A stretch of 64,000 nucleotides of DNA from Symsagittifera roscoffensis (lineage: Eukaryota; Xenacoelomorpha; Acoela; Convolutidae). Shown piece by piece: positions 40,859-53,904 of the stretch. A program made the position numbers and the translations under genes. The notes below the pieces were generated by a model. It did no database searches, was not told where the DNA came from, and saw nothing but the letters and a program-made list of their open reading frames with translations. The stretch covers positions 50,164,452 through 50,228,451 of the forward strand of contig NC_087065.1 of assembly GCF_963678635.1 (NCBI RefSeq). The letters run 5' to 3'. The stretch's first letter is position 1. Each line of letters starts with the position of its first letter.

Positions 40859-43628
40859 ATAAAATGGGCAATTTTTAGCTTTCAAGCAATAAAACGGCAG
40901 AAAAATTTTCACATTTCTTTCGTTTTCCTTACAACCATCACGGTTGAGATTTGCAATTGAAATTTGACATATGTCATATGAAACTGTTTGTTCAATTATA
41001 GACGAATTTAAAAGAATAAAAAAGTTCTTTTCATGCGCAGTTTGGCCATTTAGTTACAGGGCGTCAAAATGGTGTTCTAAATGTGAAAATCCCATTGAAA
41101 ATAAAAGCACTTAGAATTTTGGACTGAAAGGAAAGATATTTGTTGGAAAACTGAGGATCTAAGCAAGGTTCTCATACAGATTTTCACTTCTCATAATAAA
41201 AGTAGCAGAAAAACAACTCTACTAAGCTATCTCAAATTGTAGCATCATACTAAATCAATTGTTGTTGAAGGTCTTAACAAAATTTTTAGTTCATTTTATG
41301 TGAAGCAAAATATATGAGGGCGTAATCAAATAGTTAGCTTTCCTATGAAAACTTGTGAACCCGAAATATTAAACTGCGTCTACTGTTTACATGAATATTT
41401 GGAACTGAGAACACCCCTCTAACTTCCTGTAGTTAAAAGTCCAAACGACCCCCTGAAAACTATTCTACGGTTTTTGTACGGCTATATCTCATGAACAGTT
41501 TCATTCACCAGAAAATTTTGTTTCTGAATCCTTACTAGTTTTAGAGAAAACAGCAGGTAAAAAAGTACAAAACAAGTCGTTCATTTCATGGCTTGAAAAC
41601 TTATAGTAACAATTTCAATGTCCCGCGACTGCCACTTGACTCCCTTATCGTGGTAGAGTTTATTATCAGCTCAAATAGTAAATCAGATATGAAAGAACAA
41701 AAAGTAACCTGATGAACAAAATGTTTAATTTTGAAATTAACATCAAAATATGAGAAACGGATTGTGGTGCTTTCGGAACGACAAAAAATTTTTAAATTTC
41801 AAATATCAACCGGGCGATAAATTGGAGAAATTTATCTCGCTCTCTGATTGACTGCTTCTCCACGATCAATCAAAAATGGAAAACTTGACAACCAAACGCG
41901 CATTAAATCGTTCGCTATCTAAGTGTTGCTGTTGTCTACAACTGTCAAGAAGGATTTAAAACGAAATCAAGATTGTTCGTTAAAAAGGACAAAGCCCGTG
42001 ATGTTCCATTAGCAGCCTAAAGCTTGATAATAAGTTTTTGATGAAAATCACCCAAAATGTGTTTTAAAAAAAGACAAGATCTGTTGTCTTCCTCTATTAT
42101 TCACTCGCAAAAAATCCTTCCTCTTATCATCCATGATTATGTTTCTAGCAGCTCGTATTATCGTATTAGTAGTAGACGAACACCACGGTAGTCGCGCGGG
42201 GGGGGGGGGGGGGGGGGGGGTTATTCCAACAACAGGGGTGAGGTGCTTTAAATTTTGGGAAAACAATTGGAGGTTCTATCGGTTTAGACTGACTGTTATA
42301 CGCTTTGTGCTCTGAAGTGATTAATTTATAACCGGAAAAGCTTTCTAATGTTTTAAACAGCAAGAAATTGATTACAATAAGTTTTTTTAAACGTTTTAAA
42401 CGTTCATTTATTGAGCGGGTATGAGTGATGGTGATATGAATAACCTTGAGTTTTATGTAGCGTAGGTTAACTATAGCTAGCAGTGGGCTATTTCCTAAAT
42501 TTGAGCTATAAAATAAGCGTTGCAAACATTTTGGCCCAAAAATTGTAACCAAGCGCGTTGTCCGCTCTGGGACTAAACGTATGAATGATTCGAATACAGG
42601 GTACACCGGTTTTAAAAGCTATAAAACGAAGATAGAATTGAATTTTTTTTTCAAAATCTGTTTAACTGAAAATGAAGGGGATCTAAAAACTAGCACACTT
42701 ATGTCTTTTTGAGGATACTACTGGCAAACATGTCTGAAAAAATTGAAATAGCATTGTCTAAAAGTTCGCGCAAAATTGAAAAGAAAAGCGAACACTGTTT
42801 AGAAAGTTATTCAGTATTGGAAATGTTCCTTCAAGCCAAGAAATAGTGACGACTGAGTGCGGTGACCACGCTTAGACAAACTGTAAGAAATAATAGATTA
42901 AAAGATAGAACGAATTTATGTTTTGAAAATGATCTTTAACAAAAATCAAAAACTGACATCTGCAAATTTACTTATATTTCCACTGGCTTGAAATTCAGCA
43001 GGTCGCAGAAGTGTTAGAAAAAATTAAAATTGATCTACTTTAACGGACTTGGAAATCATTTACTTGACTATCAAAAAAACTATCCGGAGTCTTCCTAGCT
43101 CATTTCTAGCTGCATGTTCTTTGTTTTTCCTGTCTAGTAAAAACGATATAAAATATGACGTTGCCATCAAACTTTTAACCGAAAAGGAAACTTTGAAAAT
43201 TTGTCTCTTGACCTGATTAACTGATTGAGAAATTGAATTTTTCATCTTCAGCAAAAATTTTTCATCTTTCATCACATTGAATTTTCATCTTCAGCAAAAA
43301 TCTTCAGCATAGAGCAAAATCGCTTTATGTTAAACTTACGTCCAAATATTGTAATTAAAATTGGTTTCAGATTTATAATAAGGCATACTAAAAATCTACA
43401 AGGGCTAAATGAACATTTCGAGCGATGAATCCTTTTCCTTCGAACTGGAAAACTTTTTTGTTGAAATTTATTAGTTCAAAATGCCAACTGGTTTGAGAAA
43501 TTACAAGCGGATGAAGTACACCAAAACAAAGATACTTCACTCCCTAACTGTTGGAAGATAGTTTTTTAAGTGTTGGAAGACAGCAATATCAAAAGTTTTA
43601 TCTGATTTTGACATTTGAAAGAGCACTA
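40859..43628. other. Long non-coding stretch with a 23-G run
   Basis: 2.8 kb without a supported gene or repeat, apart from a run of 23 G at 42,198-42,220. A minus-strand reading at 42,166-42,606 ends in polyproline only because it reads through that run, and is not convincing. Around 43,240-43,310 a TTTTTCATCTTCAGCAAAAAT segment is repeated. Confidence 0.4.
42198..42220 (+). repeat. Homopolymer G23
   Basis: Uninterrupted run of 23 G in an otherwise AT-rich surrounding. It can form quadruplex structures. Confidence 0.9.
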
Positions 43629-43814
43629 TTGTATAGTGTCCCGAACCCTAAGGGCGGTTAGGGTCCTTCCTAAGGGCGGGGGTGCTCACGACAAGCAAAA
43701 TCCTATGAAAGGGGTCCTTAAATTTAAAAACGAAAAAATTTTTCTCCCAAATTGCAGAAGACCCCCTACTTAGGACCTTGTTAAGCTTAGTCTAACAACA
43801 AGGGACACGATACC
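43629..43814. mobile_element. MITE with TA duplication, independent copy
   Basis: 186 bp with ends TTGTATAGTGTCCC and GGGACACGATACC, flanked by TA on both sides (43,627-43,628 and 43,815-43,816). The internal segment GACCTTGTTAAGCTTAGTCTAACAACAAGGGACACGAT (43,771-43,809) is the inverse of the left end of the 7,457 element, confirming family membership. Confidence 0.72.
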
Positions 43815-44550
43815 TAATTCTTTCTAATTCCAATTACTGTGGACCTAGTTATTGTTCCTGGTTAATTTTATGCTATATTTTAAGTGAAAAAAGAGTGAAT
43901 GAAATCTCTCTGCAAAGGCATCGGCCGTTTCTGGGCAAGTTATAGCAATCGATAATTTTGTCAGATTTTGAAATCAGAAAATTGAAATTAGAGGGAACTT
44001 AGTGTAATGAAGATATTGCTAAAAAACTCTTCCAATTAAAGGGTTTTCCCCCACACAAAAAATTCAAATTTCAATTTCGCAGAGGTACGCTATGATGTGT
44101 TTCTCAAAAAGGGGTAAGAAGAGAGTAAAAAATGCAATAATTAAAAGGAATTAGTAAAAGAAAGATGTGAAAAATGCAACATGCTTTTTGTAACCATTTG
44201 GCGCATTTTCGAAAAACAGAAGAAAACCCGTTGATTTTTTAAACTTGTTGACCGCTGAAACATAGACGAGTCCGAAAAGTAGCCGCTAGATATCTTTTCT
44301 CTCCATTGGCATTGACTGAAACTTAGTAGGTTGGAAAGGTGTGGGTAAAAACAGTTAAATTGGGAAAAACTAGATGCTCCTTTTGTCATAGAAGTGTTTC
44401 ACAAAATGTGAACGTCGTTAAAATATACGTATCTTTTCAGTTCTAACCGTAGCAAGTTTTTTTTAGCAGTTTGATTGTTTTGTTATTACTAATAACCTTA
44501 GCTACGACGTTTTAATTGAGTTGGGACCTTTGGTGGCTAATTGTTTTCAG
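43815..44550. other. Non-coding stretch
   Basis: AT-rich. No supported feature except a pyrimidine-rich acceptor-like end (TTGTTTTCAG at 44,541-44,550). Confidence 0.35.
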
Positions 44551-44770
44551 AAACAGTTCCTTGGACAACTATTTGAACGACTCCAAATTTATACGATTGC
44601 ATGCTATTTTGCACGATGCAGTCATGAACTTACCAAGATTGTCAATTGTACTGTTATATGTTGCCCTTGAACTATTACAACAACTTTCTGGGCAATTTGG
44701 CAGAAATAATTTTCTGTCTTCTCACTTAGTTGAAAACCAACAGTCTGCAAAACGTTTTAAAGCCGCATAA
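44551..44770 (+). CDS. Possible host exon
   Basis: An open reading of about 72 codons follows TTGTTTTCAG. The product would be an amphipathic, Leu-rich helical segment (LPRLSIVLLYVALELLQQL) ending SAKRFKAA. No family is recognised, and no donor or further exon was found. Chance is a real alternative. Confidence 0.22.
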
Positions 44771-45039
44771 CGTTATGCAGTTACCTTTTGAACACTGGCA
44801 GTCTGAACGCTGTCAATTGGACACCACAATGCGTTAGAAACCATCGATCTCGAATAAACTTATAACTCCCCTTGCCAAGTTAAAACTGGAATTTTGAGAC
44901 CTATCAAACACTTTTCAGCAGTCTTTTTGTAGTTCATGGCCTTGACAACATTTTCGCGTTTTAGATACCGTTGATTTGAGCCTCTTAGTAGTTCAATGAA
45001 AATTTGTTGAGTTTCATGTCTGCCTACTTAGCCTCTGCT
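44771..45039. other. Non-coding spacer
   Basis: No feature is visible before the TTAC-rich array begins. Confidence 0.35.
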
Positions 45040-47130
45040 AAAATAATTTTTTTGGTTTACTAATTGTTCTATACTTACTTTTTTGCACACCATTTTTTTC
45101 ATTTGAATTACTTTACCCTTCTTCACTTTTATCTTTAACTCATTTTGACTCAATCTCTTACCACTCTGCGGTTGTTTTTAATGTAACTGATTAATTTAGT
45201 TCTTTTTTATGTTATTCTACTTTATTTTTTGTTCATTTACTCTACTTCACTTTACTATAGTTTTTTAAATTTTACCTTACATTTTCTATTTTAAATCTAG
45301 TTACTTTCATAGTTACTTACTAGTTAACTAGCCTCCTAACTTACTCCTCTGTCTACATACTTACCAAAACAATTTTTACATACCTATATACAAACATACA
45401 CACATACTGGCATACACACAAACAGACAAAACATGATGCATTCATTTCTTCACTTTGTCTCGCTTCTTTCTTTGACTTAATTAACTTTAACAGATTCTTT
45501 TTTAAAGACTCAATTTGTCTGTTCAAGAAATTCTCTACTTAATTGTTATTTTTCTACTTTTCTTAGAAAAATTTCTCTTCTTTACTTTACTTTACTTCGC
45601 CTTACTTTTCGTTATTCACGTTTACTTTATCAACTGACATACGAACTAGTTGACTTTCTTAGTTAGTTTCATACATATATATTTAAATACTTACTTATTT
45701 ATTGAATTATCTACTTACATAATACTCACTTACTTACTTAATACCTACCTACTTAATTACTCATTCAGTTACTTACATCTTTTCTTACTTAGTTACTTAC
45801 TGACTTACTCACCAAGTACCTACTTACTTGCCCCCTTACTTATTTAACTACTTATTTATTTTCGTACTATATTACTTTTTGCTTACTTACTAACCTGCTT
45901 TCTACTTTACTTACTTACTCCCATTTTTTTATACACTTTTTCTTTTATAGCTACATTCAATTAAGCCCATATTACTTTTTAACATTACTTTACTTGTCTT
46001 TCTTTAGTTGAAATTTCTTTGTTTTATTTTAATTTATTATTATATCTTCACACACAACTTTTCCAGTTATTTATTTTAGTTTACTATAGCGTTCCTTACT
46101 TTACATTACTTTTCGTTTACCTACTTGCTTAATTGTTTATCTACTCATTTACTCGCTCACTTACTTTCGTACTTATCTACATACTTACTACTTTTTGACT
46201 GACTTGCTTACTTGTTACTTACATATTTACTTGTTTACTTACTTAATTACTTGCTTACATTCGTACCTACTTATTTAACTTTTTACCTTTTTACTTACTT
46301 CTTCAGGTGCTGATTTACTTACTTTTTTACTTATTTAGTCTTTTGCTACTTTACTTTCTTACTCATCAATTACTGATTTTCTTACTTTTTTCATTTCTTC
46401 TTTTATTCATTAACTCTTTTATCTTGTTATTTTTATCTTGTTACTTGCTTTCTTACTTGTTCAAATTCACCCTAATTTAATTTAAATTAGTTTAGGCTAT
46501 TTTACTTAACCTTGTTATTTATTTATTTCTTATAAATTTTATCTACTGAACTTCTTCTTTTTGATTCACTTTAGTTTACTTCCTTTAAATTAGTTTTATT
46601 TTTCTGCTTCAGTTTTTTTACTGTATTTTGCTTTACTTACCCTATTTTACCTCACTTTTTTCACTGAATTTGAGTTACTCTGCTTACCTAAATTCACAAA
46701 AAAAACTTACTTACTTTTAACACTCTAGATTTATTTTAGCTCACATTCCTTCCTTCACTTTACCATGCATCACATTATTTTCTTTCAAATTTGTTTACGA
46801 TGTACTTAACCGACATAATAATACTTCATTCTAGTTTATTTGTGACTGCTCTTAATTTTTTTCAAAACTTATTTTTCTTTCTTTACCTCTTTAAATTGAG
46901 TATTTAAGCTTTCTTTCTTTACTGTTTTACACTTACCTACTATCTTTCACTCACTTGGCTTATTTTACTTCAAGTCTTTAAACTAAATCACTTTAATTTT
47001 TCCACGTAATTTATCTTAATTTTATTTTAAGTTTTATACCGTTACCTTTTTACTTACCTGCAAACTCAAATACTACTTTACTTGGACAGTTAGATAGAAA
47101 TTTATTACCTGTCTACTTAGATGCCTTCAC
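45040..47130 (+). repeat. Degenerate (TTAC)n array
   Basis: About 2.1 kb dominated by TTAC/CTTA words (ACTTACTTACTTAATACC, TACTTACTTACTCCC and so on), purest between about 45,700 and 46,300 and more degenerate at both sides. The plus strand is almost purine-poor. ORFs inside (45,650-45,847) simply translate the repeat. Confidence 0.85.
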
Positions 47131-47389
47131 GAATACTTACTCAAAATTCTAAATATACAACCCCATTCACCGATTAGCTGGGGAAAGTGATAAAGTTTTT
47201 AGAAAGAAAGAGGTTAAATAACTGTCAAGTACCTAAAAACCAAAGTACGGTAGTAATAATAGGTTTAATAAAAACTCAGAAAGTAAGCCAAATTTGTTTA
47301 TAATTTGCTCATTTGTGTATGGTGACACATTTATTTTCAAAAGAATAAAATTTGAACGGTGAGTTGGTTTAAAAAAGGACGGATAGCTA
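47131..47389. other. Spacer between the two tetranucleotide arrays
   Basis: No feature. Purine/pyrimidine bias switches sign here. Confidence 0.4.
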
Positions 47390-48720
47390 GATCAACTAAT
47401 GGATCAATGGCTGCATGAATGGACTGGTTGGATCGCCGGTTGGCAGGATCAATCTGACGGATGGATGGCTAATTAGTTAGATGGATAATGGCTACATATA
47501 AAAAGGACAATTGATGAATGAAGGAGGGCTTGATGGATGTATGGCTGTATGATGGATGCATGGTCTTACGATGGATGCGTGGCTTGAAGAATAGGTGGCT
47601 TGATGCATAGATGCCTTGATGAATGGGGGACTGGTTAATCCGAAAATGAATCGATGTTTGATTGGATGGCTGGATCGATGGATTGATCGAAGACTAATAT
47701 AAGAAAGATTATAAATATCGTTTGGACAGATAACTTGCTGGATGGACAATGATGGGCTAGAAGATGTGCAACTTTACAGTTGTTAGGCTTTTTGGATGGG
47801 CAGTTGAATAAGTGACTGAGTCGTTGAATGGTAGGATGGATGAATGCTTGGCTGAATAGCTTGACCAATGAGTGCATGGATAATTGGCTTGAAGGACGGA
47901 TAAATGGCTGGGTTAATCGACAGGACGGAGTTATAGCTAGACGGCTGTTTGGATGGATAACTGACTGGATGGAGGACTGGATGGAAAATATATGCCTCTA
48001 TGGAGAAATGTAATACAGCTAGCTAAATGGTTGGCCCGAGGGATGGATAACAGTCCGAATGAAAAGATGGTTAGGAAGCGGCAGAAATGGCGGCACCTTT
48101 AGATGGATGGATGGCAGAATGGATGGTTGGCAGGGTTGAATTATAAATGCGGCTGAAGGGTTAAACGAATACTGATGGATCGACTGGATCGAACAGGCGA
48201 CTGGACTTTTATGTGTCTGTTGGTGGACGAGAAGTGACTGATGGCTAGACGCCTGGTTTGACAGCTTGACCGATGAATTGCATAATAAACGAACAGCTGG
48301 GAGGCTGACTTGGTTACATAGACAAGTTTCATGGATGGATGGCTGGTTGAATGGATAGAAATTTGATAAGTGTGGATGGTTGACCAAAAGCTCTTCGGAT
48401 GCATGAATGGATGGATGGCTGGCTGATTAATCAGATGGATGGGTAGATTCATGCGACTTGGATGGATGACTGATTGGATAGAGAGCTTTGTGGATAGAGG
48501 GTTTAATGAATGGACAAATAGGTGTTTGGGTGGCTGAAATGATGGACAATAAGTACATAGATTGCTGCTTTATGAATGGTTGGATGGATCAATGGATGGA
48601 TTAATAGCTCGTGGTATGACGCAATGGATGGTTGGCTGGTTGCATAGATTTTGATGGTTAGGTGACTGGTTGAATGCAAGCTTGAAAGCTCGAATAGATG
48701 GATTTCTCTGCGAAATTTAG
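47390..48720 (+). repeat. Degenerate (TGGA)n array
   Basis: About 1.3 kb of ATGGATGG/TGGATGGCTGG words with substitutions, purest near 48,100 and 48,400. Ser/His/Pro-rich minus-strand readings (47,492-48,452) are translations of the repeat. The reverse complement of this composition appears at 63,430-64,000. Confidence 0.85.
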
Positions 48721-49363
48721 AATGGCGTAAGTATGGGGGCCAGATATCTGGATCTTGGACTGGATAGATAGCCCATACTCTACAAGCCCTTATGCAGCCC
48801 TGCTCTACTTAAGCATTGCTGTATGCGACATAACCAAACATACGAACATATTCCATAGCCATTAATTTTGAAACAGATAGCTCAGACATGGCGAAGTAAG
48901 TGTACCAGGCATTTAAATGAAGCAAAACTTAGCAAAAAGTTGGCTCCTAATATTTACAAAGATTTGTCATAAGCTACGTGGTGATAAGAAAAAGTAATCT
49001 ATTAGAAAGTTTGAAAAATTGGTGAAAATCTAATTGAGATAAGTTGCTCAGATTATTTGTCAATTGACATATGGGTGCATGTGTTGTTGTAATGAAACGA
49101 GTAGTTCTCATCGGGTCCAGTTTGAGTCGGTTACAAGGTAAGAATAAAGTTCAATTGCATTCAGTAACTCAATCACAGAAATTTGGAAAAAGTCAGCCTC
49201 AATCTTTGGAACCTTTTTTTATTTAGATAAACTCTACATTTGAACACTGTCATATCAAGTGGTTCTCCAGTGACTGGAAACAACATACATTCTTTAGTTT
49301 TCAGGCTTTGAAATTTTTTTTTGTTTCAAAGTCTTGTTCAATAGTTGTTCAAAGTCTTGTTCA
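48721..49363. other. Non-coding spacer before the fold-back region
   Basis: No supported gene or repeat. Confidence 0.35.
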
Positions 49364-51210
49364 AATTGCAGTTAAGCCCCTCTCTGAGATTTTGATATGA
49401 AGCAAATACTTCAATCAATATTTTTTTTCTCTAAAGCAATGCTTTTGCGTTGAAAACAGAGAAAGTTTTCTATTCTATAGTTTTAATTGAACAAGTTTTG
49501 AAACAAAATCAAACCCTTCTTAACTTCTTCCACGTGCAAACATGAACTGTTTGATCTATATTTGAAGCGAGATGAACTGTTTGATAATGGCGTTTTTAGT
49601 TCAAGTTCTTTGCAATTCTAGTTTTATTATTTTTGAACGAACTTACAAAGAACGTCAATTAGGGCACCAAATGTTACCATCTTTGTAAAATTGCAAATTG
49701 TTGAAACAGGTTTTTTGTTGTGAAACTGATTTGAAACCTTAAGCCGACTTGTTTTGGGCATAAATTTTGACTAAATAACGAAAATGCTTGCTGAACGTTT
49801 CTTGAGTCATTTGATGAAGTTTTGATTTGCTTTGTTTGTTATCTAGCGATAACATATTGGTAGAGTGTTGTAAGGTAATTGAGTGATAAAACTCAAATTT
49901 TACCTGGAAAAATTCAGAAAATTGTTTTGCTAATCGGTGTGTTTTGGCCGGAGTAAACCGATTTGAATGTTTTGAATTGAAATCTTTTGATAACTTGCGT
50001 TTTGCAAGTGTCTTGATTTCTAATAAAAAACAAATATAGGGTGTGTTTGTTTGTTTTTATGAGGTAGCAGCGGGATTAAGATTGTGGTTTGAATTTTTAT
50101 AAGACAAAGCTTCCAAAAATTGGTAGCTTGCACCAAAAGAAAAAACATTTGAACAGATTAATGTTATTAAATGAAACTGAATTGAACTTCTATCAACTCT
50201 GATTACTATCTGGCAGCATTAGAAAAATTATATTGATGCAATCCAGCCTAACAAGAAAGTTTTAAGCCTGCAGATGTGTAATAATAAAATATCATGACTT
50301 TCCAAATCGATTCATACAAAATCCCAAAAAACAAGAAGCTATTTAGGAACGTCTACAGCTATTTTAGTTGGAATGGTTCAGTTTTTAATTCAACGAGTGT
50401 GATATTTATCACACGAGTAGTCCTCATGAAAAATTTTCATATAAACTTCCCCAAGCAACAGAGGCATGCCGTTTGTTTTTGTGGGCAATAGCTATCCCGA
50501 CCCTGCTCGTCTCTATGCTCCTCGGAATCGCCTCCCGCAGGTATAGTTGCTGAAGATGAAATTGAATTTCCACGAGCGTGAGAATTATCAAATGACAATT
50601 CCTACACCTGATGATATCTGATATTACATAGTCATGGCTGGCTGGTTTAGCGGGCAATAGCTATCCTGGCATTCCTCGTCGCTATACTCCTCGGTATTGC
50701 CTCCCAGTGCTATAATCAGCTTGGTACAACTGACTCCTCAACAGGTTGATTTAGGTTGATTTCTAAGCCAAAAATTCCAAACAAAAAACGATCAACGATC
50801 ACGTTACCTGAACAAGAATCACGCTTATTGAAGTGTCAATTGAACAAAGCTGACAATAGCTATTGCCGGGATAGCTATTGCCGAGTTGTTAACGCTATCC
50901 CCAAAACCGAAAAGCTGTGCCTTTGAGTTTTCGTTTTGGGTTTTTATATGATTCGATTTGGAAAATCATAATAGTTCAGTTAAGCACATCTGCAGGCTAA
51001 AGACATTTTGTTAGCCTTGTTTACCTTAATCTAAATTTTCTAGTCCTGCCACATATGAATCAAAGCTGATTAATTTTTCAGACAGTTCAACTCATGCTCT
51101 TTAAAAAATATTTTCTTTTCATCCGTTTTTTCTTTTGATGCAGCCTCCTTTTTTTGGAAGCTTTGGCTTGTAACAACCAACCCACAAATTCAATTCCGCT
51201 GCTATCTTAT
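49364..51210. repeat. Fold-back repeat 1
   Basis: The left arm (about 49,364-50,750) and the shorter right arm (about 50,800-51,210) are inverted copies around a centre near 50,770. AGCAGCGG...AAAGCTTCCAAAAA at 50,070-50,125 is answered by TTTTTGGAAGCTTTGG...CCGCTGCT at 51,153-51,203. GCCTGCAGATGTG at 50,268 is answered by CACATCTGCAGGC at 50,986. The whole block recurs at 51,920-53,764. The right arm is cut at 51,210. There is no coding sequence. Confidence 0.82.
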
Positions 51211-51839
51211 GCAACAGAAACAAAAAAACTTAGTTCGAAAAAACTGAAAAACTTTGATAATAAATTAGCTTAACCAAAAAATTTTGGTGTCTCGATGCAA
51301 AAGAACAAGGGTCCCAGCTAAAGCTGGAGGTACCTAATTAGTATTTTTTTAAATTTTTATATTGATGCGGGATGCAATGGAAAATTTCAAAAACTAGAAT
51401 TTTGTCCAAAACCTTTGTTGCTTCTCTACTAAAATAAGAGAAAAATTTTTTGAGAAATTGGAATTTTTCCGAAGACAAAATTAAGGAGTCGTAAGAAACC
51501 AGTTCTTTCGATTGAACGTTTTTTTTGTCTCAGATTTGTAGGGGAGTTTTTAAGAAACATGGAAAATATTCTAAAAACTGACAAAAATTCAAAACTTTGA
51601 CTTACATGAAGTCATGAATTTTTTCTGTTAGGAATTGGACTTATCCGATTATGTACTTAGACTTTCAATAACCTGTTGTTTCGAGCAAACCTTTGATATC
51701 AGATTTGGCACGTTAGTTATCCAGAAAAGTTTCCACAGATTGGAAAACAAATAAAAAAAAGATTACATTTCCCAGATTCATAGCTTTTTATGTGAAAAAA
51801 AAATTGAACGTAGCCGTTTATGCAGAAAAAATTCACAAA
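51211..51839. other. Spacer between fold-back repeats
   Basis: Sequence not shared with the repeats and without a supported gene. Similarity to the repeat resumes at about 51,840 (AACCGCAAAAATTGAGGC). Confidence 0.4.
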
Positions 51840-53904
51840 AGCAGTTATTTTGATTGAACCGCAAAAATTGAGGCGTAAACTATTGAATACTTGTTTCTTA
51901 AAAACTGAGCTTTGTTGCAATTTGCAGTTAAGCCCCTCTCTGAGTTTTTGATATGAAGCAAATACTTCAATCAATATTTTTTTTCTCTAAAGCAATGCTT
52001 TTGCGTTGAAAACAGAGAAAATTTTCTATTCTATAGTTTTAATTGAACAAGTTTTGAAAGAAAATCAAACCCTTCTTAACTTCTTCCACGTGCAAACATG
52101 AACTGTTTGATCTATATTTGAAGCGAGATGAACTGTTTGATAATGGCGTTATTTTTAAGTTCTTTTTAATTCTAGTTTTATCATTTTTGAACGAACTTAC
52201 AAAGAACGTCAATTAGGGCACCAAATGTTACCATCATTCTAAAATTGCAAATTGTTGAAACAGGTGTTTTGTGGTGAAACTAATTTGAAACCTTAAGCCG
52301 ACTTGTTTTGGGCATACATTTTGACTAAATAACGAAATTGCTTGCTGAACGTTTCTTGAGTTATTTGATGAAGTTTTGATTTGCTTTGTTTGTTATCTGG
52401 TGACAACATATTGGTAGAGTGTTGTAAGGTAATTGAGTGATAAAACTCAAATTTTACCTGGAAAAATTCAAAAAATTGTTTTGCTTATCGGTGTGTTTTA
52501 GCCGGAGTAAACTGATTTGAATGTTTTGAATTGAAATCTTTTGATAACTTGCGTTTTGCAAGTGTCTTGATTTCTAATAAAAAACACATATAGGGTGTGT
52601 TTGTTTGTTTTTATGAGGTAGCAGCGGGATTAAGATTGTGGTTTAAATTTTTATAAGCCAAAGCTTCCAAAAATTGGTAACTTGCACCAAAAGAAAAAAC
52701 ATTTGAACTGATTAATGTTATTAAATGAAACTGAATTGAACTTCTATCAACTCTGATTACTATCTGGCAGCATTAGAAAAATTATTTTGATGCAATCCAG
52801 CCTAACAAGAAAGTTTTAAGCCTGCAGATGTATAATAATAAAATATCATGACTTTCCAAATCGATTCATACAAAATCCCAAAAAATACGAAGCTATTTAG
52901 GAACGTCTACAGCTATTTTAGTTGGAATGGTTCAGTTTTTAATTCAACGAGTGTGATATTTATCACACGATTAGTCCTCATGAAAACTTTTCATTTAAAC
53001 TCCCCCAAGCAACAGAGGCATGCCGTTTATTTTTGTGGGCAATAGCTATCCCGACCCTGCTCGTCTCTATGCTCCTCGGAATGGCCTCCCGCAGGTATAG
53101 TTGCTGAAGATGAAATTGAACTTCCACGAGCGTGAGAATTATCAAATGACAATTCCTACACCTGATGATATCTGATATTACATAGTCATGGCTGGCTGGT
53201 TTAGCGGGCAATAGCTATCCTGGCATTCCTCGTCGCTATACTCCTCGGTATCGCCTCCCAGTGCTATAATCAGCTTGGTACAACTGACTCCTCAACAGGT
53301 TGATTTAGGGTGATTTCTAAGCCAAAAAATCCAAACAAAAAACGATCAACGATCACGTTACCTGAACAAGAATCACGCTTATTGAAGTGTCAATTGAACA
53401 AAGCTGACAATAGCTATTGCCGGGATAGCTATTGCCGAGTTGTTAACGCTATCCCCAAAACCGAAAAGCTGTGCCTTTGAGTTTTCGTTTTGGGTTTTTA
53501 TATGATTCGATTTGGAAAATCATAATTGTTCAGTTACGCACATCTGCAGGCTAAAGACATTTTGTTAGGCTTGTTTACCTTAATCTAAATTTTCTAGTCC
53601 TGTCTCATATGAATCAAAGCTGATTAATTTTTCAGACGGTTAAACTCATGCTCTTTGAAAAATATTTTCTTTTCATCCGTTTTTTCTTTTAATGCAGCCT
53701 CCTTTTTTTGGAAGCTTTGGCTTGTAACAACCAACCCACAAATTCAATTCCGCTGCTATCTTATTATTATAAAAACAAACAAAACACACTCTTGATGGGT
53801 GTTTTCATTACAAAACATGACAATTACAAAAAAGCAAGTCATCAGAAGACCTCAAATCAATACACTCAAATCAGTTTACTCTGTACAAAATACACCGATT
53901 AGCG

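Noticed and set aside
42166-42606. 146-codon minus-strand reading with polyproline end
   Set aside because: It reads through the G23 run, has no family resemblance and lies in AT-rich non-coding DNA.
45650-45847. Leu/Tyr/Thr-rich plus-strand reading
   Set aside because: Direct translation of the TTAC repeat.
47492-48452. Ser/His/Pro-rich minus-strand readings
   Set aside because: They translate the TGGA repeat in several frames and show no other protein character.
50294-50657. Repeated readings on both strands in the fold-back repeats (also 52,848-53,211 and 57,236-57,487)
   Set aside because: They lie in palindrome arms, exist on both strands, and differ by stops or frames among repeats. 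Recurrence is due to repetition, not conserved coding.
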